A stretch of 64,000 nt of DNA. It comes from Phytoseiulus persimilis (lineage: Eukaryota; Arthropoda; Arachnida; Mesostigmata; Phytoseiidae). Positions within the stretch are counted from its first letter, which is position 1. The number at the start of each line of letters is the position of its first letter. A program made the position numbers and the translations under genes. Shown here one piece after another: positions 54,867-64,000 of the stretch. Location: positions 5,828,001 to 5,892,000 of the forward strand of contig CM075102.1 in the NCBI GenBank assembly GCA_037576195.1. The letters run 5' to 3'. The notes under the pieces are model-generated. The model did no database searches. It had not been told where the DNA came from and saw nothing but the letters and a program-made list of their open reading frames with translations.

Positions 54867-56239
54867 CCCAACTCTGATATCGATGTGTTTCGAACGTTCA
54901 TGATGCACGGGGTTAGTTACGAACAGTTCGGCAGCATTGTCCAACCACATAGTTGTTGGAGAAGCCTGCTCAAAATTTAGCTCCTTCAGGAGTCTTCTCA
55001 GTCAGACGACAGTCCGGGTGCACGAGTGTGCTGCGACATACTCCGCATATAATGTGGAGTCCGCGACATTTGACTGTTTCTTCGATCTCCAGTTCACAAT
55101 CCCGCCATTCAACATTAGGCATATACCTGAAATGGATTTTCGCGTTTCGATCTCAGACGCCCAGCTGGCGTCGCTAAAAGCGACCAAGATGTTCCGATCC
55201 TCTCCAGCCGAGTAGACGATTCCGTCACTGATTGTTCCTTTGAGATAACGTAACACACTCTTCGCGCACTGCCCATGCACTTTCGATGGACAACTCAGGA
55301 ACTGTGAAAGTTGATTCACAATGTACGCTATTTCTGCGCGAGTACAACCAGCCGAATATTGCAACGAGCCAATAAGCTCGCGATACGGGGCCTTGTACGC
55401 TTCAAGGGCATTACCACACTCATCTATGTTTTGCCTGAGAATCAGGTCAGCCTGATGTGGCGTCTCAGCTGGATTGCAGTCCGCCATAGAGAATCTTTCA
55501 GGGACTTTCTCCGTGTATGCCGTTCGGTGGAGCTTGATTTGTTTCTTTTCTCGATGACGTTGAAGTTGGATTCCAATGGAACAGTCCGCAGTACCTCTGG
55601 TCATCTTGAAAGTTTCTTGAAGTGAGTCCAGGAAGTCGTTGATCACATCCAAGGATCGTGCTATGCAGAGACCGTCATCAACATATAAGGCAGAATAGAG
55701 AGCGTCTTTTTCTCTCACGTGGACGCAGACATCAGCTGAACATGGCTCCAGACCTAACTCTTTCAGAGCTGCTGAAATCCTCTAGTTCCATTGGAGCGGG
55801 GCCTGTTTCAGGCCGTATAGAGCTCTCTGCAACTTGCACACTCTCCCACTCCGGTCATTGTAACCATCCGGTTGCTCCATGAAGATGTCTTCATCCAGCT
55901 CCCCGTAGAGGAATGCTGTGGTAACATCGCATTCCACGATTTCCAGATCCTGAACCGCCGCCAATGAAAGCAGATACCGAATCGATGTGAGCCCGGAGAC
56001 AGGTGAATAAGTCTCAAAGTAATCCACCCCAGCTTTCTGGGAACTCCCTTTGATCACTAAGCGTGCCTTATGACGGGCCACGGCTCCGTTGGGAAGATAT
56101 TTCACTCTGAAAAGCCACATCGATTTGATCAGATTAGCTCCAACCGGACGCTCAACTAGACGCCAAGTTTTGTTAGCCATCAGGGAATCATATTCGCTTT
56201 TCACCGCTTTCTTCAACTGTTCTGCGTCAGCAGATTGCA

Positions 56240-58123
56240 TGGCCTCACTGAAAGTCGAGTGACTTTTATCCACAAAACCTGCAAACGACTATATCACGTC
56301 TTGTGCGATGTTTCCTTAGTTGAGTTGATCGACTGGGACTCCATCAATCGGCATTACTGTAGTATTAACTTGACTTATTGCAGCTCGTACATCCGTCTGT
56401 TGCAGCCATTTGGAGTTCAGACGAACATGGTTCTGCGGGCCAAGGGCCTGGACCCGGGAGACGGAAGTACCAACGAAGGCAATTTCCGAGCTCTGCTCAG
56501 ATACCGCCTAGATACCGGCGACCATCTTCTCGCAGAGCATCTCAGCAATTCGAGGCGAAACGCGACAAACATCAGTGGAAAATTCCAGAACGAGATAATC
56601 AAGGTTATTTGAAGAATAATCCGGAAAAAAATCGTCAGCGAAGTCATCCGATCAAAATTTTACTCTGTGCTGGCCGACGAATCAAGGGACGTCGGCAAGA
56701 AGGATCAACTCACTATATGCCTACGTTACGTCGGAACAAGGAACGATCAACATGTACTGAAAGAGGTCTTTCTCAAATTTTGCGAAGTGACCCAGAAAAC
56801 AGGCGCTGGACTCGCTCGGAGCATCATGATGCGCTCGACGAAGAAGGACTCGATGTGAGGAACCTAAGGGGCCAGGGATATGATGGTTGCAGCGCCATGA
56901 GTGGGTCATCCAGAGGAGTCCAGGCAGAGATAAAAGCTGTCGTTCCACAAGCGTTGTATTTCCACTGCGCTAGCCATTCCTTGAATCTTGTATTGGTGCA
57001 TTCTAGCGAGCTCGTACCAATACGGTTAGCGGCCGGCTTGGTGGCCAAAGTCTGCGCTTTCTTCTCGCGCTCCTCTGTGCGCGTGAGACTTCTGCAAGAT
57101 CTCGTGGAAACCCACGCGCCTTCTTCGAGCAAGCGTGGGCTGAAGCCTCTCTGTGCCACTCGTTGGGTGGAGAGTCATCTCGCGTTCATCACCTTCAGGA
57201 AACTTCTCGTACCCATAAGTCATGCTTTACGAGAGCTCAGGCTAGGAATCGGAGATGCCGCACTTCGAGCACATCAGTTACTCAGTTCGATTTCTGAATG
57301 CGAGTTCGTAGCATCTCTGCTCATCATAGAAACCTTCTCTTCACTCTTCCTGCCTCTATCCACAAGTCTCCAAGCGAAAGACGTTGACATTTTCGCTGCA
57401 CTGGGGACCGCGGACAACGTCCTCTCAGTTTTGAGTCAACGGCGAAAAGATGCGGATGAGGTATTCAAAACAGTCTTCGGAGAGGTCTCGCAGCTCTGCG
57501 CGGATCTAGATATCGACGCCCGCATGCCTCGGCTGTGTGAACGACAAACTCAGAGGGAGAATCATCTCTCTAATACCCTTGAGGATCATTTCCGAGTTTC
57601 GATCTACCTCCCATATCTCGATAGCTTGATAGAAGGATTCATATCAATGTTCGCCGATTCGAGGCAAAATGTTCTGAAAGTCCAATGCTTGGTGCCGAAA
57701 TTCACGGTGAAGTCCTCTTTCCAAGACTTGCTCGACACGATAGACTTCTACGAAGCTGACCTGAACTGCGGCAACAGCATCGTTCGAGGCGAATTCGAGC
57801 TGTGGAAAGCCAGATGGGTCAAGTGCCCTCAGAATGAGCTTCCTGTGAGCGCAATCGAAGCTCTCAATCGCTGTTCTCCGGCTGAATACCCGAAGATTTT
57901 CGTACTTCTTCAAATATTGGCTACCTTACCCGTGACAACTGCCTCCCCGGAACGAAGTTTCAGCAGTCTGAGACTGCTCAAAACGTATTTAAGGTCTGAG
58001 ATGGATGGAGAGCGTCTCAACGGATTGGCTCCCATGAACATTCAACGTGAAATTCAAGTCTCGCCGGAAGAAGTCATTGATCTCATCGCGACGGATCCAA
58101 GAAAACTGGACATGATTCTCTAG
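56240..58123 (+). pseudogene. hAT transposase (DUF4371/ZMYM-like), one stop and one frameshift
   Basis: The N-terminal part reads GNFRALLRYRLDTGDHLL, then NATNISGKFQNEIIKVI, a TGA at 56610-56612, and in the same frame KFYSVLADESRDVGKKDQL with the first catalytic Asp. A one-base shift at about 56825 leads to the long second frame: LRGQGYDGCSAMSG, FHCASHSLNLVL, CATRWVESH (RW block), and the hATC dimerisation region LATLPVTTASPERSFSSLR to the stop at 58123. The zinc-finger N-terminus is lost where copia sequence begins. Family role: cut-and-paste transposition with 8-bp target duplications. It is not the source of the 1219-bp hAT element, whose ends differ. Confidence 0.85.
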
Positions 58124-58439
58124 AAGTCCAGAAATCCAAGTCGATATCAGCTCACCATCATTCGATTGCGCTTTGAAGTGTTATTCTGTTAAGAATCTGG
58201 TATATGAGAATTATTATTCGTCAGTGTACTAGCATGAAGGCTGGAGCAAGAACTCATTGAGTGAAAATGCGATACTGCGGTGCTCAAGCCAATTTCACAA
58301 AATTTCGTCGGTCGAGTCCGATATATGTGATTATGGATATGACTAATACAATATTTATTCTGGAGGGAAGCAATGTTGTTTTACTTTTCCTGTACACAAT
58401 TGCCTGCCTTATACATAGTTCTCAACACCTGATCTTGTT

Positions 58440-58494
58440 TCCGGGCACAAAAAATTGCCCCTCCCCCCGAGAGAAAATCTTGGGCACGCCCCTG
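58440..58494 (+). repeat. hAT right terminal inverted repeat
   Basis: Ends GAGAAAATCTTGGGCACGCC CCTG; the minus strand starts CAGGGGCGTGCCCAAGATTT, a common hAT terminus. No matching left end or duplication seen. Confidence 0.6.
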
Positions 58495-58510
58495 GCGTGA
58501 AAAGAAAGCA

Positions 58511-61500
58511 GTGCCGAATTTGGAAGGGTCAAACACGAGACTACGAATGTACGGTGGAGATCTGACCAATTCGGTCGGCCGATTCACGATCCACGCAGCT
58601 AACGGAGGCAAGAAAATCCGAGTGACGTTCGAAGTAGCCAAGTTAAGAGAACACCCACTACTCAGTGCGGAGACATCGATAAGTCTGAAATTCATCAAAC
58701 TCGGGGACAACGTTGAACTCGTGAACCAAATACAACAATCACCAGAATACAGCAATGAGCTAGAGGCGCTTGTGCAGGAATATGAAGACATCTTCAAGGG
58801 CCTAGGCCGTCTGCCAGGTGAAGTCCGAATCGACTTGAGGGAGGATGCAATACCCATACAATGTCCGCCACGCAAAACACCTGTGGCACTCAAAGACCAA
58901 ATAATACAAAGAATTCAGCAGCTGCAAGCTCAAGGAGTAATAACACCAGTCAGCAGACCGACGAAATGGATCAGTCATATGCTGGTGGTCGCAAAGAAAG
59001 TAAAAAAACTCACGAGTGACTCTCGATCCATGCCACCTTAACCAAGCAGCAAGACGGTCTCACCACCCACTGCCAATGCTATCAGATGTATAGCCTCGGC
59101 TGTCGAATGCGAAATTCTTTTCGGTGGCTGACGCATCGGATGGATTCTTCCAATGTGTCCTGGAGGAATCCTCAACCGATCTCACAACATTCTGGACTCC
59201 CCTAGGACGATACAAATATCTCAGAATGCCACAAGGCCTAAGTGTATCACCGGAAATATATCAAGCCAAACAAGTGGAAGTCATAGCCGACGACATTCTA
59301 ATACATGGTACAACGCAAGAAGAACATCTACGACACTTGAAACAGTTCTTTCAACGATGTCGAGAGAAGAATCTCAACCTCAACCGAAGCAAACTACGCT
59401 TGTGTGCAACGCAGGTGAAATATATGGGACATATACTTACTCGAGACGGACTGCGCCCAGACCACGAAAAGATCGAAATCATACAGAAAACCCAACCACC
59501 AAAAGACAGAAAGCCCTACTGCGTATACTAGGGTCAACGAACTATCTTTCGAAGTTCAAACCAGGCTACTCAGAAATAGCAGCGCCGCTACGAACACTAC
59601 TCAAAGACAACGTGGAGCTCGCAAGGTGGGACCAACAACAGAGATCATTCGACAAATTGAAGGAATATCTGTCAAAAGCCCCGGTACTCGCGTACTTCGA
59701 CACAAAGTTCCAATTCTCATCCAAACTGATGCGAGCCCGAGCGGCATCGGCGCGGTCCTGCTGCAAGAGGGCCGCCCAGTGGATTTCTGTAGCGCAGCAC
59801 TGAAACCGGGCGAACTGAACTATGCCGTCATTGAAAAAGAACTCCTAGGAATCATGATAGCGTGCAAGAAATTCGAACATCAAATCTTCGCACATCCGGA
59901 CGTCACAGTCGAAACGGACCACCAACCGCTGATCAGTGTTTTCAAAAAACCACTACACACCGCCCCCAAGCGACTCCAAAGAATGCTACTTTATCTACAA
60001 AAATACAACTTCGAACTAAGATACGTGAAAGGAAAGAGAAACTGCATAGCAGATTGGCTTAGTCGGGATACGTACAGAAAATCACATGATACATCAAACG
60101 AAGACAGTATAGTTTTCAGAACAGAGATAATGAACGTCAACGCTAGCAGGCTAACCCCAATCAGAAACTCAACATCGGAGGAGATAGCGAAGGCATCAGC
60201 AACCGACTTGGAGTCTGTACAACTTCGGAAAATACTGATCGAAGGAAGGCCAGCATGCAAACGATCATGCCCCAAGGATTTGGTTCCGTACTGGAAACAC
60301 AAAGCAGACTTAACAACCCAAGATAATCTGATATTCAGGGGTGAAGCAGTTTTCATCCCTAAAGAACTCAGAAGAGAAATGCTATTGTTAGCACACTACA
60401 GTCACTACAGCTTTCCATCCTCATGGAAGCGAGCCAAGCACTGCATATACTGGCCGTCTGTGAAATCGGAGCTCAGAGAGTTCTGTGAAACATGCAACAC
60501 ATGTCTGTCGAACCTATCGAAACAACCAAAGGAACCGATCTTGCCGACTCCGTTGGCAACATACCCCTTTCAAATAGTCTACCAAGACATTTTCACGTGG
60601 AGAAGCAGACACTACCTAGTAACGGTGGATTCGTACTCCGACTACTTCGAGGTAGACAAACAGCAACCTCAGAGAAAGTCATCACGGCAACTGAGAAACA
60701 TTTGGCACGGTATGAAGCCCCCGTTGAACTCCATAGCGATAATGGATCTCAATTCACATGAACCAGCTTCATCGAATTCTCGCAAGACTGGGGCACAACG
60801 CACATCACAAGCTCTCCGTGTTTTCTCCAAGGAAACGGAAAAGCGGAAGCCGCTGTCAAAGTAGCAAAGAGACTGTTGAAAAAATACACGACGAGCCAAG
60901 AAAACTAACAGTACGCGTTATTGGACTTGCGAAACACTCTACAAGCCGACAATTCGAGCAGAGCACAGAAATTCTTCTCAAGGCGACTAAGGTGCAAACT
61001 CCTATCAGTAATGGACCAACAGTACATACAAAACGAGGAACAGCTCAAAACAAACGAGAAAAAAAAATCTTCGCGGAAAGAAAAATTTGATAAGTCAGCC
61101 AAAGAGCTCAAACCACTCAATCCAGGAGACGAAGTGCGAGTACAACGAACACGAAAATCTGAGCTGTGGGTCGCAGGAACGTTCACCGAAGCAGTTGGCT
61201 CGAGATCATATCTGGTCAAGCTCAGGGACGGAACGGTTATCCGTCGCAACCGGAAACATTTGCAACTTGTCCGTCAGATGAATTTAAGGAATGCACAAGG
61301 TCCCGTTGGGTCTGAAAACGCAAAGAACGAAAAGTGTCCGCTAGACGATACCATACAGAGCCGCACTGGGGAAAAATCCGAAATGCAAAGTCGCATGGAG
61401 GAGGATGCTACAGTGCATCGGCGCAAGGAAATCGATTCCGATCATCAAGAACAGGATATCGACAGACAGAGTCATACGGAAACGCCAGACGATCCCCACA

Positions 61501-61577
61501 ACACAGATGAAACAACTAAGTCATCGGCAAGAAGACCACAGAAGAGGAGAAGGGACAGTCCAACTCAAGCAGACTGA
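58511..61577 (+). pseudogene. Ty3/gypsy pol (RT, RNase H, integrase), several frameshifts
   Basis: Starts at the end of protease, then RT: GLGRLPGEVRIDL, ITPVSRPTKWISHMLVV, FFSVADASDGFFQ, MPQGLSVSPEIYQ. About ten residues are missing before VIADDILIHGT (YxDD box as IADD). After a shift at 59.5 kb, LGSTNYLSKFKPGYSE; after another at about 59.7 kb, RNase H (LIQTDASPSGIGAVL, VETDHQPL, RNCIADWLSRD). Integrase follows with its zinc finger (HYSHYSFPSSWKRAK, CETCNTCLSN), catalytic Asp in VDSYSDYFEV, then HSDNGSQF in another frame, and Glu in QGNGKAEAAVK. The C-terminal module (LNPGDEVRVQRTRKSE) and a charged tail end at 61577. No LTRs identified. Confidence 0.88.
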
Positions 61578-62174
61578 CGGGACTCCTGACCGAAGTGTGC
61601 TCAACCAACAGCCCCCCGGCCTGGTCTTCCTTGTTCTGTTTTAGGCATTCCTCACGATCCCCGTCGAAAGAGTTCGTGGCCGGTCCCTCACATCCCTCAT
61701 CCGTGAGAATCTCAACTGTTTCCACAGAGATGAGAATCTCCCGTCACAATCGCTTGCGCTCGTCCGACCCCGCTCGGCTCATACTGACCCAACGGCTCGA
61801 TTGGTGCAATCAAAATTATCACAGGATGACGTCTCCGCGGCCGCTCGCACTTTGCTCTCCACTGATGTCAGGCACGTCGGCTCTCAGGCCTTTTGGGTCA
61901 TAACCGCGGACAGGAGTGTTATCTGACATAGAATCGATGAAACGGTCGTCCGCATTGTCGTTCTAAGGAAGCGTGGACGAACGGTTAGTACCACGTCATC
62001 ATGTTATCAAACAGTCCGTGATTGTGATGAACTTTCAAAGAAAAATAGAGTCGAGGGCACCCTCACCTTCTCGATGTCCTCTGCTTGTTTCAGGGCATCC
62101 AGATACTTTTCGTCCTTCCTTTCTTTGGCAAAGTGAGCGATCATTTTCTTTTTGTAAATTAAACGCCGGTAGAT
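61578..62174. other. No gene recognised
   Basis: Possibly gypsy 3' non-coding or LTR sequence; no second copy in the window to test it. Confidence 0.35.
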
Positions 62175-63150
62175 TCATATCAAAGTCTCACGATGCTGCA
62201 GAATTCTCTTGCCGATCGATGTCTTGGTGAAATCTGCGGTCAAGGCTCGATGCATCCTATGATCGGCGCACCTGATGTGCACGTTATCTCGAAACCCTCG
62301 GACCATGTTGCTCGCTGAGTCTGTTATAGCCGCGAACCAATAAGTCTGGGCGAGCTCAAACTCTCTGAGGGTGGCACGAATCTCTTCGAGGATCGAGTTC
62401 CCGGTGTGAGGTGCGGGGAAGTAATCAGTTTTCAATGGAACACACTTCAAGCGGAATAGATCGTCGATATAATGCAAAACAACCGCAATGTACGGCAGCT
62501 GGCGGTATCTGTCCGTCCAAGTGTCCGTCGACACGTGAAAATGAGAGTCCTCCTGGTAGCGTCTCAATCACCGTCCGTTTCAACGCATCGTACGCGTCGT
62601 CCAGAGCTTTTCTAGAGATCGTTGTCCGACATGGAATGTCGGAAACGCTGGGTGCGACCCCTTTTTTGACCAGAAATCTTTTCAGACCTGTTCCTTCAAC
62701 AAACGAGAAGGGCAAAAGATCCTCACTTATCCAGAGTGCAAGATCCCTGGCCAGAACGAATTTCTTGGCTCGATTCGTCTCCGTCGAAACTTCTGTGCCT
62801 TTGGTCACTGCCTTTTTCCAAGAATCGAGTAGTTTGTTCGCTTTCCGGCTGCTGAGATCCTCATCTGAAGATCAATGACTGTCTATCAATCTACTATACA
62901 TCTCGCGCTCATTCTGCGAAGAGAAGCATGCATCGCTCGGAGAGAAGTAGTGTAGTATTTGCTAATGAAAAGCCAGGTACCTGGATGTTCCTTCGAGATA
63001 TGTTGTAGCAGCGTTTCGGCCGGTCGACTCAGAATAGGACACCACATTACCCTTCTTTTCGAAACACAGCTTGCAGAACACTTTCTTTGATTCAGCTACG
63101 GAGCCCGAGGAATATGAAAGACGGCCGAAGACCCGCCATACCTGAAGGTG
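62175..63150 (-). pseudogene. hAT transposase with BED zinc finger, C-terminus lost
   Basis: Minus strand, right to left: VWRVFGRLSYSSG with KKVFCKLCFEKKG, then in another frame ETLLQHISKEHP, forming a C2H2 BED finger. Next LALWISEDLLPFSFVEGTG, SRKTISRKALDDAY-like helix, and after a frameshift at about 62.56 kb STDTWTDRYRQLPYIAV (first catalytic Asp), APHTGNSILEEI, ITDSASNMVRGF (second Asp) and IRCADHRMHRAL. It stops at 62175 before the RW block and hATC domain. A different hAT family from the one at 56.2 kb. Confidence 0.8.
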
Positions 63151-63621
63151 ATGAAACCTTTCGGAACGATTCTTTCACGCCACCTTGTCGTGATATCTAC
63201 ACATCTATGGATCTGTAATTCGAACTTACTCTCGAAGGATATTTGGCAACATTCGACTTGTGGAGCACCACTATGAAATCATGTTTTGGGGACGACATCG
63301 GTCGGAACGATATTCCCGTCGCCTGAGCGTCAATCTGTAACGGGTTCTCGATCGCGTTTGAGCCCGATGGAATAACTTCTCTGCGGACGAGGCAGGAACA
63401 CAAACTCGCACATGAGCGACATTCGTACGAGCTCGAGTTCGGAATCTCTTGGCAACGTGCACATCGCAGAGACCTCTAATGAGAAGAATGTTTCCGCCTT
63501 TTTCACAGAAGCCTCATTCATAGCAGAATTGGAAATGACGATCTCTGGGAAAGAACCTCGGCGCTCTGAGCACCGTTCTCTCTCAGGCGCGATGAATGTG
63601 ATAATTTGTCCTCAAGGATGA
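63151..63621. other. No gene recognised
   Basis: Short frames only. Confidence 0.35.
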
Positions 63622-64000
63622 CTTCTTAACACCGAATTCTATAGAGGAGCCCTTGATTGGCGTGTCTGCCGCTGGCGCGCCAGCGGGAAAATCAGACGAC
63701 GGCGCCCCGGCGGCGCGCTGCAAAACTTGATGGCGGCTGGCGGCGGAAATCCAACCGCGGCTAGCCGGCGACCCGGCGAATGCATGGCGCGGCGCACAGC
63801 TCTGGTCATGGATCGTGTCGCTCGCATGGAAACCAACATTGAACTGTATCGGAACGACATGATTTCCCGCGTGAACCAGCTTTCGTCGACCCGCGACATG
63901 CAAACAGTAATTCGCGAGCTGGTGAACCGGACGAATCAGAACGCTGACAACTTCTCGCGACTCCTGGTACAGCTTGATCTCTTCGCGAAGTCTGTAGCAT
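63622..64000 (+). CDS. Open frame running off the right end, coiled-coil-like
   Basis: After a stop at 63619-63621 the plus frame stays open for 126 codons to the window edge. ATGs are at 63733, 63784, 63808 and 63826. From 63808 it reads MDRVARMETNIELYRNDMIS, then VIRELVNRTNQNADNFSRLL, a helix- and heptad-like pattern seen in coiled coils and in some retroelement gag proteins. The first 50 codons are Arg/Gly/Ala-rich and GC-rich. No domain recognised. Confidence 0.4.

Larger units (their letters stand above)
53658..54876. mobile_element. Non-autonomous hAT element, 1219 bp, 8-bp target duplication
   Basis: Perfect 22-bp terminal inverted repeats starting CAGAGTTGGGCAG are flanked on both sides by ATATCGAT (53650-53657 and 54877-54884). 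CAG...-type ends and an 8-bp duplication are hAT signatures. It lies in the copia RNase H; removing it with one duplicate restores the KHIDIKSHST reading. It codes for no transposase and carries a Helitron helicase tail, a MITE and an array of GATTCGAATC palindromes. Confidence 0.9.
53497..56273 (-). pseudogene. Ty1/copia pol (RT + RNase H), two stops and a hAT insertion
   Basis: RT begins at 56273 with EQLKKAVKSEYDSLMANKTW; VKYLPNGAVARHKARLV, TYSPVSGLTSIR, CDVTTAFLYGELDEDIFM and LKQAPLQW follow. A TAG at 55782-55784 interrupts, then in the same frame SALYVDDGLC (catalytic YVDD) and the RNase H region to a TGA at 55002-55004 that replaces a usual Trp. The domain goes on to ERSKHIDI, is split by the 1219-bp insertion at 53658-54876, and resumes with KSHSTREMFTAGEIAIKHVS and RQLADIFTKGLP. 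Gag, protease and integrase are missing upstream, where the hAT transposase lies. Confidence 0.88.

Overview
This window is eukaryotic and animal, most likely arthropod. I suspect a mite or other chelicerate from the short (about 100-nt) introns and the mix of elements, but no sequence here proves it. There are no operons, ribosome binding sites or prokaryotic genes. Almost every recognisable coding stretch belongs to a transposable element, and most are broken by stops, frameshifts or nested insertions. No ordinary single-copy host gene, tRNA, rRNA or CRISPR array was seen.

Layout. 1-1190: minisatellite plus a 330-bp tandem repeat. 1.2-3.4 kb: decayed MULE transposase (minus). 4.1-4.9 kb: remnant of a LINE ORF1 (minus). 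5.4-5.9 kb: tandem repeats. 8.45-11.88 kb (plus): an intact seven-exon gene fusing a FLYWCH/MULE transposase to a SENP1-like SUMO protease, followed by two histone-type 3' stem-loops. 13.5-24.9 kb: a Helentron (Rep, Pif1 helicase, endonuclease; minus) interrupted by a small insertion with a 13-bp target duplication and probably also by a 4.5-kb LINE (20.36-24.82 kb). 25.3-26.5 kb: RPA70-like gene with one stop (minus). 28.1-29.7 kb: internally deleted LTR element. 31.5-36.8 kb: two more MULE remnants and a Tigger/pogo tail. 37.2-44.3 kb: Ty3/gypsy RNase H followed by 2.7 tandem copies of a 2342-bp unit carrying an intronless mRNA-capping guanylyltransferase-like ORF and a gypsy RT fragment. 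44.7-52.8 kb: fragments of two LINE families. 53.1-56.3 kb: a Ty1/copia element split by a 1219-bp hAT element with a perfect 8-bp target duplication, itself carrying a Helitron tail and a MITE. 56.2-61.6 kb: hAT transposase and Ty3/gypsy pol (plus). 62.2-63.2 kb: BED-type hAT (minus). An open frame runs off the right end.

The two loci most worth attention are the intact MULE-SENP fusion, because its frame is kept across six predicted introns while the other three MULE copies in the window are dead, and the amplified guanylyltransferase-like ORF, because all copies keep the KxDG nucleotidyl-lysine motif but share losses in motifs IV and V and lack the OB-fold. Splice sites were chosen by eye from GT/AG position, phase and alignment among the MULE copies; family assignments rest on motifs recognised by reading.
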